From Pseudomonas putida (GTDB lineage Bacteria > Pseudomonadota > Gammaproteobacteria > Pseudomonadales > Pseudomonadaceae): DNA of 64,000 nucleotides. This document shows, piece by piece, positions 34,404 through 43,414 of this stretch; position 1 is the first letter of the stretch; every line of letters starts with the position of its first letter. The notes beneath the pieces are model-generated. The model was not told the origin of the DNA, searched no databases, and was given only the letters and a program-made list of their open reading frames with translations. Location: the NCBI RefSeq assembly GCF_028682175.1, contig NZ_JANHKS010000001.1, positions 186,001 through 250,000 on the forward strand, read 5' to 3'. The translations under genes were made by a program, and so were the position numbers.

Positions 34404-35870
34404 ATGATCAAATCTTTGCGTCCCCTGTTTCTCGCCTCCCTGCTTCTGCCGATTTCTTTCTGCGTTTCTGCCGCCCCCATCAATACCGCGCTGCCGCCCA
34501 AGGTCGAGCAGGCCCTCAAGGCCAGCAAACTCGACAGCAACGCACTGTCACTGGTGTTGCTGCCACTGACCGGGCCGGGTACCCCGACCGTCTTCAACGC
34601 CGACGTCTCCGTCAACCCGGCCTCGACCATGAAGCTGGTCACCACCTATGCGGCACTCGAAATGCTCGGCCCAACCCACCAGTGGAAGACCGAGTTCTAC
34701 ACCGATGGCACCCTGAGCAACGGCGTGCTGCGCGGCAACCTGTACCTCAAGGGTGGCGGCGACCCGAAGCTGAACATGGAAAAGCTCTGGCTGCTGATGC
34801 GTGACCTGCGCGCCAACGGCGTACAGCAGGTGACCGGTGACCTGGTGCTCGACCGCAGCCACTTCGTCCAGCCGCAACTGCCGGTGTTCGACGATGACGG
34901 CAACGACAAGAACAAACCGTTCCTGGTGCGCCCCGACTCGCTGATGGTCAACCTCAAGGCCCTGCGCTTCGTGACCCGCAACGACGGCGGCAAGATTCTG
35001 GTGTCGGTGGAGCCGCCGATTGCCGCGATCCGCATCAACAACCAGGTCAAGGCGCTGGCGTCGAACAAGTGCACCGGTGACGTGCTGTACAACCCGGTGC
35101 CGGAAGCCGACGGCGGCATTACCGTGACGGTGTCCGGTCAACTGGGTGACGGCTGCAACTCGCAAACCTATCTGTCGCTGCTCGATCATCCGACCTACAC
35201 CGCAGGCGCGGTGCGCGCGATCTGGCAGGAACTGGGCGGCACCATCCTGGGCAAGGACCGCCTGGACGTCGTGCCGGGCAGCGCCAAACTGCTGGCCAAG
35301 GCCTACTCACCGGATCTGGCTGAAATCATTCGCGACATCAACAAGTTCAGTAACAACACCATGGCCCAGCAACTGTTCCTGAGCCTGGGTTCGGAGTTCC
35401 GCAACGAGGCCGACGGCGACGATGCCAAGGCTGCGCAGCGAGTGATCCGCCAGTGGCTGGCGAAGAAAGGCATCACCGCCCCGCACCTGGTAATGGAGAA
35501 CGGCTCGGGCCTGTCCCGCGCCGAACGTGTCAGCGCCCGGGAAATGGCGCAGATGCTTCAAGCCGCCTGGAACAGCCCGTATCAAGCCGAGTTCATGAGC
35601 TCCTTGCCGCTGGCCGGCATGGACGGCACCATGCGCAAGCGCCTCAAACGCACCGCGCTGCGTGGCGAAGCCCACATCAAGACCGGCACCCTGAACACCG
35701 TGCGCGCCATCTCGGGCTTCAGCCGTGACAGCAACGGCAACACCTGGGCCGTGGTCGCCATCCTCAACGACCCACGTCCATGGGGCGCCTCGTCGATTCT
35801 CGATGAAGTGCTGGTGAGCATGTTCAACCAGCCAAAACTGGCGAACACCACGATCTCGCTGCAGCAGTAA
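34404..35870 (+). CDS. dacB: D-alanyl-D-alanine carboxypeptidase/endopeptidase (PBP4)
   Basis: A 488-residue peptidase S13 protein with a signal peptide (1-23). The active-site motifs are STMK (Ser74, Lys77), SNN in FSNNTMAQ and KTG in HIKTGTLN, as in PBP4. It acts in the periplasm on peptidoglycan, cleaving terminal D-Ala and crosslinks during turnover. The length agrees with E. coli DacB (477 aa). Followed by a strong terminator, so probably monocistronic. Confidence 0.95.
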   Translation: MIKSLRPLFLASLLLPISFCVSAAPINTALPPKVEQALKASKLDSNALSLVLLPLTGPGTPTVFNADVSVNPASTMKLVTTYAALEMLGPTHQWKTEFYTDGTLSNGVLRGNLYLKGGGDPKLNMEKLWLLMRDLRANGVQQVTGDLVLDRSHFVQPQLPVFDDDGNDKNKPFLVRPDSLMVNLKALRFVTRNDGGKILVSVEPPIAAIRINNQVKALASNKCTGDVLYNPVPEADGGITVTVSGQLGDGCNSQTYLSLLDHPTYTAGAVRAIWQELGGTILGKDRLDVVPGSAKLLAKAYSPDLAEIIRDINKFSNNTMAQQLFLSLGSEFRNEADGDDAKAAQRVIRQWLAKKGITAPHLVMENGSGLSRAERVSAREMAQMLQAAWNSPYQAEFMSSLPLAGMDGTMRKRLKRTALRGEAHIKTGTLNTVRAISGFSRDSNGNTWAVVAILNDPRPWGASSILDEVLVSMFNQPKLANTTISLQQ

Positions 35871-35890
35871 CGCCTCTGTCGTGAAAAAGA

Positions 35891-35917
35891 CCGATCCCTC
35901 GCTGGATCGGTTTTTTT
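35891..35917 (+). terminator. dacB intrinsic terminator
   Basis: CCGATCC-N6-GGATCGG followed by seven T, 20 bases after the dacB stop. Confidence 0.9.
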
Positions 35918-36018
35918 GCCCATTGCCCACTGCCGTTTCTGACACAGACGTCATGAACAGCGCCCAGCAGCGGCGCTATGCTCAGTCACTCGCTCCGACC
36001 CACAGGACTGTGACCACC

Positions 36019-36651
36019 ATGAAACTCACCCCCGGCAAACGACTGCTCGACACCCTGCTGACCTCCAGCCTGCTGGCGTCAGCCCTGCTCATGGCCATCC
36101 CCTCCTTCGCCGACGACGCCAAACCCACCCGAGTGCGCGGCGCGATCACCGCTGTCGATGGCGACGTACTCAAGGTGCACAGCAATCGCGGCGAAGACTT
36201 GCAGGTCAACCTGACCAAAGACACCCAGGTACGCGGCGTGACCCTCGCCCAGGTCGCCGACATCAAGCCCGGCAGCTACGTAGGCTCAGCCGCCGTTCCG
36301 CAAGCGGACGGCACCCTCAAGGCACTGGAAGTCCACGTCTTCCCGCCCGAAATGGCAGGCACCGGCGACGGCCACCGCGCGTTCGACCTGGGCAAGGACA
36401 GCACCATGACCAACGGCTCCGTCGGCGACCTGGTCAACAGCAATGGCCGCACCATCACCGTGAACTACAAAGGCGGCCAGAAGAAAATCGTCATCCCCGA
36501 CGACGTGCCCATCGTCAACCTGGTACCGGCCGACCGCACCCTGCTCAAACCCGGCGTGAAAATCGTGCTCCAGGCCCAGAAAGCCGAAGACGGCGCATTG
36601 AACGCGATGTCTATTTCAGCGGGTGAGAATGGCGTGACCCCGCCGATGTAA
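36019..36651 (+). CDS. DUF5666 domain exported protein
   Basis: A 210-residue protein with a signal peptide (MKLTPGKRLLDTLLTSSLLA, cleavage after about residue 33). The mature part begins with RVRGAITAVDGDVLKVHSN and continues with repeated short beta segments, the OB-like DUF5666 pattern, then a second similar unit (NSNGRTITVNYKGG). It is expected in the periplasm. The start at 36019 is chosen since the signal peptide begins there; the frame is open further upstream through the terminator. Function unknown. Confidence 0.8.
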   Translation: MKLTPGKRLLDTLLTSSLLASALLMAIPSFADDAKPTRVRGAITAVDGDVLKVHSNRGEDLQVNLTKDTQVRGVTLAQVADIKPGSYVGSAAVPQADGTLKALEVHVFPPEMAGTGDGHRAFDLGKDSTMTNGSVGDLVNSNGRTITVNYKGGQKKIVIPDDVPIVNLVPADRTLLKPGVKIVLQAQKAEDGALNAMSISAGENGVTPPM

Positions 36652-36830
36652 AAAGGCCTCGCGGAAGTCAGCTTGCTGGCGGGAGGCGGCCTGAAAACCG
36701 CCGACGCCGGCAAGCCGGACTGCTACGGGTTGTGTCTATGTCTGTAGGAGCGCGCTTGCCCGCGACGGCGTCCTTGAGATCGCTCCCGCCGGCAAGCCGT
36801 GCTGCTACGGGACGGTGTACAACCAAGGCT
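36652..36830. repeat. REP-like elements
   Basis: Two imperfect copies of Pseudomonas REP-type sequence (GCCGGCAAGCCGG-CTGCTACGGG and GGAGCGCGCTTGCCCGCGACGG, then CCGGCAAGCCGTGCTGCTACGG). They follow the DUF5666 gene and could stabilise mRNA ends or limit transcription. Confidence 0.7.
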
Positions 36831-37190
36831 TTTGATCTTGGTGCGCGATGGCACAGGCGCCGCCGAACGCGACGTCAAGGCGCCAGGCCGAGCGCAGGTG
36901 TCGTGGAGGGGGATGAGCGGCAGGAAGCCGCGAAAGCCGTGCGGGCCATGGATGGCCCATCATGGCGTGCCCCCGGAACGGCGCCGGAGGGAGGGAACCG
37001 AGACGAAGTCGAGGCCCAGCCTGTCGCAGGGCTTTTTTGGTTACTTTTTCAGCTCTTGGAAAAAGTGACCCGCCGTAAGGGCGGAAGGCATAACCCGAAC
37101 CTCCAGAGAGAACGGATATACACCCCATCCAAGCGTCCCCGGTGACGCAGAGCGTCACCCAAGGCATTCCCACGCGGAGCGTGTGAACGA
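36831..37190. repeat. Pseudomonas interspersed intergenic repeat
   Basis: Sequence with GGGCCATGGATGGCCC, CCCGGAACGGCGCCGGAG, TTTGGTTACTTTTTCAGC, AAAAAGTGACCCGCCGTAAG and AACGGATATACACCC, which I recall as a repeated non-coding family found in many Pseudomonas genomes. Open frames in it (36732-37145, 36799-37068 and the antisense 36805-37173) are not credible genes. Confidence 0.6.
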
Positions 37191-37218
37191 TCAGCCACGC
37201 TAAGCAACCTTCAGCAAA

Positions 37219-37563
37219 TCAAAGACAAGTAGCCAACGCCGCCCCACGCTGATCTACAGCCTTGCCACCCGCCTTGGCATAGAAACTGATCGCCGTCGAA
37301 CCACCCTTGCCCGCCACATCGGCAAAATACTCACCCTCAGTGGTATAGACCGTAAACTCACCCGGCTTGCCCTTGTCCATGAACACATCCGCCACATCGC
37401 CGAACATCTGCACATTGGCCCAGGTCACCTTGATGCACTCAGCCACCGCAACCGCAGGCTTCTGACTGGCATAAACCTGCACCGGCCCCGCCGAACGCGT
37501 CGAATTCAAGCTCATGCACCCCGCCAGCATCGCCAGCGCTACAGCTCCCGCCCAGTGTTTCAT
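37219..37563 (-). CDS. Small lipoprotein
   Basis: A 114-residue protein beginning MKHWAGAVALAMLAGCMSLN; LAGC is a lipobox, so it should be lipid-anchored after cleavage before Cys16. The mature part has one further Cys near QKPAVAVAEC and a C-terminal Cys, possibly a disulfide. The pattern (FGDVADVFMDKG) is not assigned to a function. The ATG at 37563 starts at the signal peptide; two-codon-richer starts upstream are not needed. Confidence 0.75.
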   Translation of the reverse strand: MKHWAGAVALAMLAGCMSLNSTRSAGPVQVYASQKPAVAVAECIKVTWANVQMFGDVADVFMDKGKPGEFTVYTTEGEYFADVAGKGGSTAISFYAKAGGKAVDQRGAALATCL

Positions 37564-37635
37564 GACAGTCCTTTCGATCAAAAAGGAGCGATATTAGCAG
37601 CAAGCCAAAGCCGCCCCTATCTTTGTCACACCCGG

Positions 37636-38190
37636 TCAGTCATCCAGCGGCGCCGGCGGAGCGGACGCAGCACCCTTGCCAGCCTTGCCGGGCTTGCCGT
37701 TCGCAGCCGCCTTGGGCTCGGCGGCAGGGGCAACCGGTGCCGCCGCGGCGGCCTCTTTCTCGGCCATCGGCATCTGGTCGATGGTGCTGAAAATCTCCTT
37801 GGGATCGATGGCGCCCTTGTGGTCGATCTTCGTCTCGCCGTCCTTGCCCACCAGAATCACCTGCGCCTCGGAGCCCGCCCGCGCACCCAGCTTGAGATCG
37901 CGGATCAACGCCATGGTCGACTGGGCGTCCATGTCCTTGCCGTCACGCTTGCCCATCATGTTGACGATGGTATAGAGAACCATGTTGCGCTTGGTGAAGG
38001 CCTCCTTGTTGGCCGGCTCGTCGAGACTCTTCTTGAGGCTCACCAGCGTCGGGTCCACCGAACTTGAGGCGATGATGATCAACGGACGAGACCTGCCACG
38101 CTCCTGGGCCAGTGGGGTATCGCTGTCGGCCGCCAGCAACGGGCTGGACACGGCAAACAGAATGGCAAGGGTCAGTGACCGACTTAACAT
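37636..38190 (-). CDS. DUF4174 domain exported protein
   Basis: A 184-residue protein with a signal peptide (MLSRSLTLAILFAVSSPLLA) and a thioredoxin-like DUF4174 domain (RPLIIIASSSVDPTLVSL, VILVGKDGETKIDHKG), followed by a low-complexity Ala/Pro/Lys tail from about residue 145. GGAGG precedes the ATG at 38190. It probably acts in the periplasm; no catalytic cysteines are present, so a redox role is unlikely. Confidence 0.8.
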   Translation of the reverse strand: MLSRSLTLAILFAVSSPLLAADSDTPLAQERGRSRPLIIIASSSVDPTLVSLKKSLDEPANKEAFTKRNMVLYTIVNMMGKRDGKDMDAQSTMALIRDLKLGARAGSEAQVILVGKDGETKIDHKGAIDPKEIFSTIDQMPMAEKEAAAAAPVAPAAEPKAAANGKPGKAGKGAASAPPAPLDD

Positions 38191-38361
38191 ACGCACCTCC
38201 TTTCGAAATCCATGCACTGATGATCGCGCATCGTGGCAAAAGGTCCAGCCGATGGATTGAAAAATCAGGATTTTTTTCGGGAAAGCAGGCGGCTGGATAT
38301 CGCCCAAAGGTGCATGCCCCTCGTATGACGGGCGTTGAAGGTCGATAAATTCTAGACAACA

Positions 38362-38392
38362 AAAAAGGGCGAATCTTTCGATTCGCCCTTTT
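38362..38392 (-). terminator. Terminator of tRNA-Val copy 1
   Basis: AAAAAAGGGCGAATC-N4-GATTCGCCCTTTT; on the minus strand a stem with a following T-run, 30 bases after the tRNA. Confidence 0.85.
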
Positions 38393-38421
38393 CGTCACCG
38401 CCCAGCAGAGCGGATTTTGTT

Positions 38422-38498
38422 TGGTAGGCGCGATTGGACTCGAACCAACGACCCCCACCATGTCAAGGTGGTGCTCTAACCAACTGAGCTACGTGCCT
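38422..38498 (-). tRNA. tRNA-Val (anticodon GAC), copy 1
   Basis: A 77-base tRNA on the minus strand with encoded CCA. The anticodon stem-loop is CCACC-TTGACAT-GGTGG (anticodon GAC), the T arm has GGTTCGAGTCC. The acceptor arms AGGCACG and CGCGCCT give an A-C mismatch at the fifth pair, which the second copy at 40779 does not have. Reads Val codon GUC/GUU class. Confidence 0.95.
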
Positions 38499-38727
38499 GC
38501 TGTGAGGCGGCATTCTACGGAATTTCAAAAGTGTGTCAACGTCTTTTTTCACACTAACCCTATGAATATGCGAATTTTTTGCGGTGCCCGTCGCCCACCT
38601 CGCAGGCTCGGGAAGTTCTCACCCGCAGAGCCCCCGGCTTTTTCACTGCCTATACTGGAAAAACCAGTGGCTTGCCCGCTCGGGCCTGCTGCGGATCGAT
38701 TGCCCAGACACCCAGGGGACTGCCATC

Positions 38728-39768
38728 GTGAACGTGCGCGCCCTGCTGTTTCCCGTGATAGTGATACTCGCCAGCTGCGCATCCGCTCACAAACCTGCGC
38801 CCGCCGCCGTCCAGATTCCCGCCGAGACCTGGCATCAGGTGGATCAGGAAATCGTTGCGGCGTCCAAGAACGCGACCCTTCCCGCCCGCCAGTACGCCAC
38901 CCAGACCATGGACAGCTGGATGGACAGCGTCTACCAGCGAACCGAGACGCACTTCATCCCCTGGTTCGCCGGTTACTGGACCCAGCAGTGGCTGACTCTG
39001 AAAGTGAGCTGGTACAAAGTCAGCGCTAAAAAAGGTGAGCCGACCGCCGCCCAGCGCCTGGATGCCTACCTGCAAGAGCAATATCACGAACGCGTGCTCG
39101 ACCCTGTGTCCAAACAGATCGACCCCGAAGCGGTCACCCATCAGGCAACGGCGTATTACATCCAGCAACTGGGCCAGCAGTTGCCGCAGATTGCACAGCA
39201 GCACAACATTCCCGACGACCAGTTCGCCGCGCACCTGAACGACATTCCGGCCATCTCCCTTGCGCCACCGTCCAGCAGCGACGCCACCCTGTACCAGTTG
39301 GTGCATGCCGAACCCTTGGTGAAGCTGCCCGCTTACATCGCCCTCATCGAGCGTATCCACCGGGCCGCGACAGGACCGGAAGCCGGCAGGCCTGATGCGG
39401 GAATCTCCTCGGTCGCCATTCGCTCCAGCGAAAAACTCGAAGCCAGCCTTGCGCCCCGGGGCGCCGCCAGTGCCATTGCGGCGGCCGTCGGCAGGGTCGC
39501 CGGGCTGATGATTTCGGTGGGTATGGCCGGGTTCGGTGCCATCACCCATCAGAACGAACGCGCCTCGATGGAAGAACAGATGCGCAACAGCCTCTATACA
39601 GCGCTCAATGACAAGAAGCGCAGCCTGATCGACAACCCGGAATTCGGCGTCATGTCCGGGGTGTATTACCTGGCAGGAGAGATCGAAGGCAGCCTGGGCG
39701 ATGCGCCGTTATTGCCGTCATCCCTGGAAACCGTTGTCCCCGACACACCGCCTCCCCTGACACCATGA
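38728..39768 (+). CDS. Lipoprotein, hypothetical
   Basis: A 346-residue protein with a GTG start after AGGGGA. The N-terminus VNVRALLFPVIVILASCASA has a lipobox (LASC), so it is a lipid-anchored envelope protein. The body is helical with amphipathic segments (TMDSWMDSVYQRTETHFIPW and AIAAAVGRVAGLMISVGMAG, the latter perhaps membrane-associated). No family is recognised. It lies between the two tRNA-Val genes. The next gene starts 95 bases later. Confidence 0.7.
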   Translation: MNVRALLFPVIVILASCASAHKPAPAAVQIPAETWHQVDQEIVAASKNATLPARQYATQTMDSWMDSVYQRTETHFIPWFAGYWTQQWLTLKVSWYKVSAKKGEPTAAQRLDAYLQEQYHERVLDPVSKQIDPEAVTHQATAYYIQQLGQQLPQIAQQHNIPDDQFAAHLNDIPAISLAPPSSSDATLYQLVHAEPLVKLPAYIALIERIHRAATGPEAGRPDAGISSVAIRSSEKLEASLAPRGAASAIAAAVGRVAGLMISVGMAGFGAITHQNERASMEEQMRNSLYTALNDKKRSLIDNPEFGVMSGVYYLAGEIEGSLGDAPLLPSSLETVVPDTPPPLTP

Positions 39769-39863
39769 TCGGCGCCGGACTGCCGCTGGTCGCCATGATG
39801 GCACTATGTTCGAGATCCGACAGCCCAACATCAGGACAGGACCTAAGACATGGAGATCTCCTG

Positions 39864-40199
39864 ATGAACACATCATTTGCGGCACTGGCATTGGGTTGTG
39901 CACTGAGCATCACCTCCCTGACCACACTGGCGGGAGCGGCAGCACCGGAGATGGGCCCCACGCCATCACAAATGGGCGTGGACCCCAGAACCCAAGGGGC
40001 CGACATGCAGCGCCAGGGCACCGATCAGGACAAAGGCGATCCAGCTACTGGCATTCGTCGAGGCATGAATACCGGCACTGACACCCGCAACAATGACGCG
40101 GACCTTCCCGGCGGCGACACCACCGGTAGCGGCTCTACCGGCAGCAACTCCAAGGGGTCGTCAGGCAGCTCTTCGAGCGCGGGCGGTGTTGGCGGTTGA
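39864..40199 (+). CDS. Secreted Gly/Ser/Thr-rich protein
   Basis: A 111-residue protein with a signal peptide (MNTSFAALALGCALSITSLT, cleavage about residue 25). The mature part is polar and disordered with Asp/Arg/Gln in the middle and a long Gly/Ser/Thr tail. No domain. The ATG at 39864 is chosen for the signal peptide. Function unknown. Confidence 0.6.
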   Translation: MNTSFAALALGCALSITSLTTLAGAAAPEMGPTPSQMGVDPRTQGADMQRQGTDQDKGDPATGIRRGMNTGTDTRNNDADLPGGDTTGSGSTGSNSKGSSGSSSSAGGVGG

Positions 40200-40352
40200 G
40201 CTGTAGCGTTCAGAAATCACCTACCTCTATCACGGAATTGTCCGACGGATAACGCCCCTGACAACGGCTACTATCACGCCGTTGTTATGCTGCGCTGTTA
40301 AGACGGGACAGGGCTAACCAAGTTCTGTCCTGGGGGGATCGATACCGTGGGA

Positions 40353-40571
40353 ATGAAAAAGTCAGCGCTGGAATTCAAGCGCGATCTGAACGCCATCGCC
40401 GGCAATCTTGAACGAACCGCAGGAGAAATCAGCCGGCTGGCCGAGAGCATCGATGATGTGGACGTGGTCGCCGTGCTGCACCTGATGAACCAGCAATACC
40501 GGGATGCCGACAGGCTACGCGCTTACGTCGACGAAATCAGGGCGGGCCGCATCGTACGCGCCAAGGGTTAG
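40353..40571 (+). CDS. Small helical protein, paralog of 15358-15597
   Basis: A 72-residue helical protein (MKKSALEFKRDLNAIAGNLE, then ISRLAESIDDVD and RAGRIVRAKG). It is related to the product of 15358-15597 throughout. A GTG two codons upstream at 40347 is an alternative start. The gene is in the core-like part between the tRNA-Val copies, preceded by GGGGGG. No function is recognised. Confidence 0.7.
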   Translation: MKKSALEFKRDLNAIAGNLERTAGEISRLAESIDDVDVVAVLHLMNQQYRDADRLRAYVDEIRAGRIVRAKG

Positions 40572-40721
40572 CGCAACGCAACCAGCACTGCTTCAGTCAT
40601 GTCGCATTCCATGGCGATCGAGGTGAAGCACGCATTTTTTGACTGGCTTGATATCAAATTGCTAGCGCACGTTTCAGAAGCCTGAACTCATCCCGCCGCG
40701 TGCCTGAGACAGGTACAACAA

Positions 40722-40751
40722 AAAAGGGCGACCCTTTCGGATCGCCCTTTT
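40722..40751 (-). terminator. Terminator of tRNA-Val copy 2
   Basis: AAAAGGGCGACCC-N4-GGATCGCCCTTTT type hairpin with T-run on the minus strand, 28 bases after the tRNA; similar to the terminator of copy 1. Confidence 0.85.
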
Positions 40752-40778
40752 CGTTACCGCCAGCAGGGCGGATTTATC

Positions 40779-40855
40779 TGGTAGGCACGATTGGACTCGA
40801 ACCAACGACCCCCACCATGTCAAGGTGGTGCTCTAACCAACTGAGCTACGTGCCT
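40779..40855 (-). tRNA. tRNA-Val (anticodon GAC), copy 2
   Basis: A 77-base tRNA with encoded CCA, identical to copy 1 except for one base in the acceptor arm, where AGGCACG pairs fully with CGTGCCT. Its 3' flank and terminator also resemble those of copy 1, so the whole unit was duplicated. Confidence 0.96.
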
Positions 40856-41060
40856 GCTGTGGGTTGGCATTCTACGAATATTCGACAAACTGTCAAGCGG
40901 TAATTTTCACAACTCTTTGAATACTATGGAATTTCGAACGACATGCGGGCCAAGTGGCACATATCTAAGACACTTTTACCCCTCGAACCCGCTGGTGGCG
41001 CCCTGTTATCTCAGGTAGGATCGACGCATTCGTTTAAAATATAAAACAGGGGCTTACAGG

Positions 41061-42344
41061 ATGACGAACACCGCATACCCTCAGTCTTACTACGCCGCCT
41101 CGGCCAATTCCGCCCCTGCCCGGCCCATGCTGCAAGGCGAAGTGGAAACCGATGTGTGCGTCATCGGTGCCGGTTACACCGGGTTGTCGAGCGCCCTGTT
41201 CCTGCTGGAAAACGGTTTCAAGGTCACCGTTCTGGAAGCCGCCAAGGTCGGCTTCGGCGCCTCGGGTCGCAATGGCGGGCAGATCGTCAACAGCTACAGC
41301 CGCGACATCGACGTCATCGAACGCACGGTCGGCCCCAAACAGGCGCAACTGATGGGCCAGATGGCGTTCGAGGGTGCGCGCATCATACGCGAACGCGTGG
41401 CCAAATATCACATCCAGTGCGACCTCAAGGACGGCGGCGTGTTTGCCGCGCTCACCCCCAAGCAGATGGGCCATCTGGAGTCGCAGAAAAAGCTTTGGGA
41501 GCGCTACGGGCATACCCAGCTGGAACTGATGGACAAGCGGCGCATTCGTGAAGTCGTGGCCTGCGACGAGTACATCGGCGGCATGCTCGACATGAGTGGC
41601 GGCCACATCCATCCGCTGAACCTGGCCCTCGGTGAAGCGGCAGCGGTGGAATCGCTGGGTGGCGTCATCTACGAGCAATCGGCGGCGGTTCGCATCGATC
41701 GTGGTGCGAACCCCGTCGTGCACACTGCACAGGGCAAGGTCCGGGCGAAATTCATCATTGTTGCGGGCAACGCCTATCTGGGCAATCTGGTGCCGGAACT
41801 GGCGGCCAAATCGATGCCTTGCGGCACGCAGGTGATCACCACCGAGCCATTGGGCGAAGAACTGGCGCGCAGCCTGTTGCCTCAGGACTATTGCGTCGAG
41901 GACTGCAATTACCTGCTCGACTACTACCGCCTGACCGCCGACAAGCGTCTGATCTTCGGTGGCGGCGTGGTGTATGGCGCGCGTGACCCGGCGAACATCG
42001 AGGCGATCATCCGGCCCAAGATGCTCAAGGCTTTCCCGCAGCTCAAGAACGTGAAGATCGACTACGCCTGGACCGGCAATTTCCTGCTGACCCTGTCGCG
42101 CTTGCCGCAGGTGGGGCGTCTGGGCGACAACATCTATTACTCCCAGGGCTGCAGCGGCCATGGCGTGACCTACACCCATTTGGCGGGCAAGGTACTGGCC
42201 GAAGCGCTGCGCGGCCAGGCCGAGCGCTTCGACGCCTTCGCCGGCCTGCCGCATTACCCGTTCCCGGGCGGGCAGCTGCTGCGTACACCGTTGACGGCGA
42301 TGGGCGCCTGGTATTACAGCTTGCGGGACAAGCTGGGGTTCTGA
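41061..42344 (+). CDS. puuB: FAD-dependent oxidoreductase, gamma-glutamylputrescine oxidase-like
   Basis: A 427-residue DAO-family flavoprotein. The FAD-binding motif VIGAGYTGLSSALFLLENG is at about residues 34-52 and GFGASGRNGGQ at 64-74. The C-terminus CSGHGVTYTHLAGKVLAEA matches PuuB/PauB-type enzymes that oxidise gamma-glutamylputrescine or related amines with O2. No other polyamine catabolic genes are adjacent, so the substrate is inferred from the family. Start ATG follows a weak AGG site. Confidence 0.8.
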   Translation: MTNTAYPQSYYAASANSAPARPMLQGEVETDVCVIGAGYTGLSSALFLLENGFKVTVLEAAKVGFGASGRNGGQIVNSYSRDIDVIERTVGPKQAQLMGQMAFEGARIIRERVAKYHIQCDLKDGGVFAALTPKQMGHLESQKKLWERYGHTQLELMDKRRIREVVACDEYIGGMLDMSGGHIHPLNLALGEAAAVESLGGVIYEQSAAVRIDRGANPVVHTAQGKVRAKFIIVAGNAYLGNLVPELAAKSMPCGTQVITTEPLGEELARSLLPQDYCVEDCNYLLDYYRLTADKRLIFGGGVVYGARDPANIEAIIRPKMLKAFPQLKNVKIDYAWTGNFLLTLSRLPQVGRLGDNIYYSQGCSGHGVTYTHLAGKVLAEALRGQAERFDAFAGLPHYPFPGGQLLRTPLTAMGAWYYSLRDKLGF

Positions 42345-42376
42345 CCGCGATCCGGCTTGCAGGCGACGGCGGGGAA

Positions 42377-42467
42377 CTGTGGGAGCGGGCTTGCCCGCGA
42401 AGGCGTCGGATTAGCCACCATCACATCGTCAGTCCTGACGCATTCGCGGGCAAGCCCGCTCCCACAG
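42377..42467. repeat. Inverted REP pair
   Basis: CTGTGGGAGCGGGCTTGCCC at one end and its inverse GGGCAAGCCCGCTCCCACAG at the other, separated by about 50 bases: a Pseudomonas REP doublet able to form a large hairpin. Between convergent genes. Confidence 0.9.
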
Positions 42468-42492
42468 GCATGAGCGGACCGCGCACCCGCCG

Positions 42493-43179
42493 TCACCTGG
42501 CGTTGTTGATCGCCTTCACCGCTTCCCCTGCCGCTTGCTCCTGCCCGGCTTGCGCCAGGTCATTGGCGGCCTTGAGCCAGCGGTCGCGGTCTACCGGTGT
42601 GGGCAACTGCCGTGGGCTCTGCACCAGCACCGCCCAGTTGCCGGCGTTGTTCCAGTCAGAGGTGAACTCGTCAAAGCTCACCGTAAGCCGCCCAAGCCCG
42701 GTGTAAATCAGCACCGTGCGCTTGTTCTGGTTGAAGCCCACCAGCACGCCATAGCGCTGGTCCTTCCACCACATCGAACCCTCCGAGAAACGCAGCAGCA
42801 CCGGATAACCCGCCGCCACCTGAGCCAGCAGGTCGGTGAACTGATGGTCCACCGGGTACACCACAAAGCCATACTCACGGGCCAGGTTGCTCATGTTCTG
42901 GTCGAGCTTTTCTTCTGCACCCGGCAACTTCAGCGGTTTTTCCAGAAGGCCCGGGGTGGTCTGCACGCCATGCACGGTCAACATGCTGGCCAGCGCATTG
43001 GGGCCGCTCTGGAAGGCCTGGCCACGGAAGAACGGCACCGAGTTGATCTCGACCCGGTCCGGCAGGGTCTTGTACATCGCCGGGTACCCGGGTTTGTAGC
43101 CGTGGGAATCCGCGCAGCCGGCCAGAAACAGGGCCAGGCCCATTGCCCACCACGTCCTTTTGATTGCAGAGCTATCCAT
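42493..43179 (-). CDS. C39 peptidase-like lipoprotein, probably inactive
   Basis: A 228-residue lipoprotein (lipobox LAGC, Cys22) with the fold pattern of the C39-like family (VPFFRGQAFQSGPNALASML, HQFTDLLAQVAAGYPVLLRF, VLVGF). In active C39 peptidases the first motif has Cys as nucleophile (QCGP) and a His before the later V-V strand; here Ser58 replaces Cys and the later position is RYGVLVGF without His. It is thus likely a pseudoenzyme. A Trp-rich tetratricopeptide-like tail follows. The family includes PA2778-type proteins. Confidence 0.75.
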   Translation of the reverse strand: MDSSAIKRTWWAMGLALFLAGCADSHGYKPGYPAMYKTLPDRVEINSVPFFRGQAFQSGPNALASMLTVHGVQTTPGLLEKPLKLPGAEEKLDQNMSNLAREYGFVVYPVDHQFTDLLAQVAAGYPVLLRFSEGSMWWKDQRYGVLVGFNQNKRTVLIYTGLGRLTVSFDEFTSDWNNAGNWAVLVQSPRQLPTPVDRDRWLKAANDLAQAGQEQAAGEAVKAINNAR

Positions 43180-43414
43180 TCGAGACAGTACCGACACGTT
43201 GTTCACTCGCTTGTCTGGCGCCGGGCAACCCGCGACCCGGCCGAGCGCCGATCATAGAACCGCAGCCCGTCCGGGTATAGCCTCAACATGCAGTCAGGAG
43301 GCCGGGATAGAACAAATCGGTCCTGCCCTCTCGACCTTCGGTCAATTTTCAGCAACAACGGGCGTACTAGACTGTCGGTTACAATGAGACGAAAAGAAAA
43401 GACCGGAGGAATCC

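Noticed and set aside
36732..37173. Several frames of 89-137 codons
   Set aside because: All lie within the REP and interspersed repeat sequence and overlap each other on both strands.
38422..40855. Genomic island bounded by tRNA-Val att sites
   Set aside because: No integrase is seen, the genes between have core-like composition, and the repeated part is the whole tRNA unit with its terminator, which fits plain duplication.
41034..42254. 406-codon antisense frame opposite the FAD oxidase
   Set aside because: A shadow of the sense gene in GC-rich sequence, with His/Gln/Arg-rich nonsense content and no motifs.
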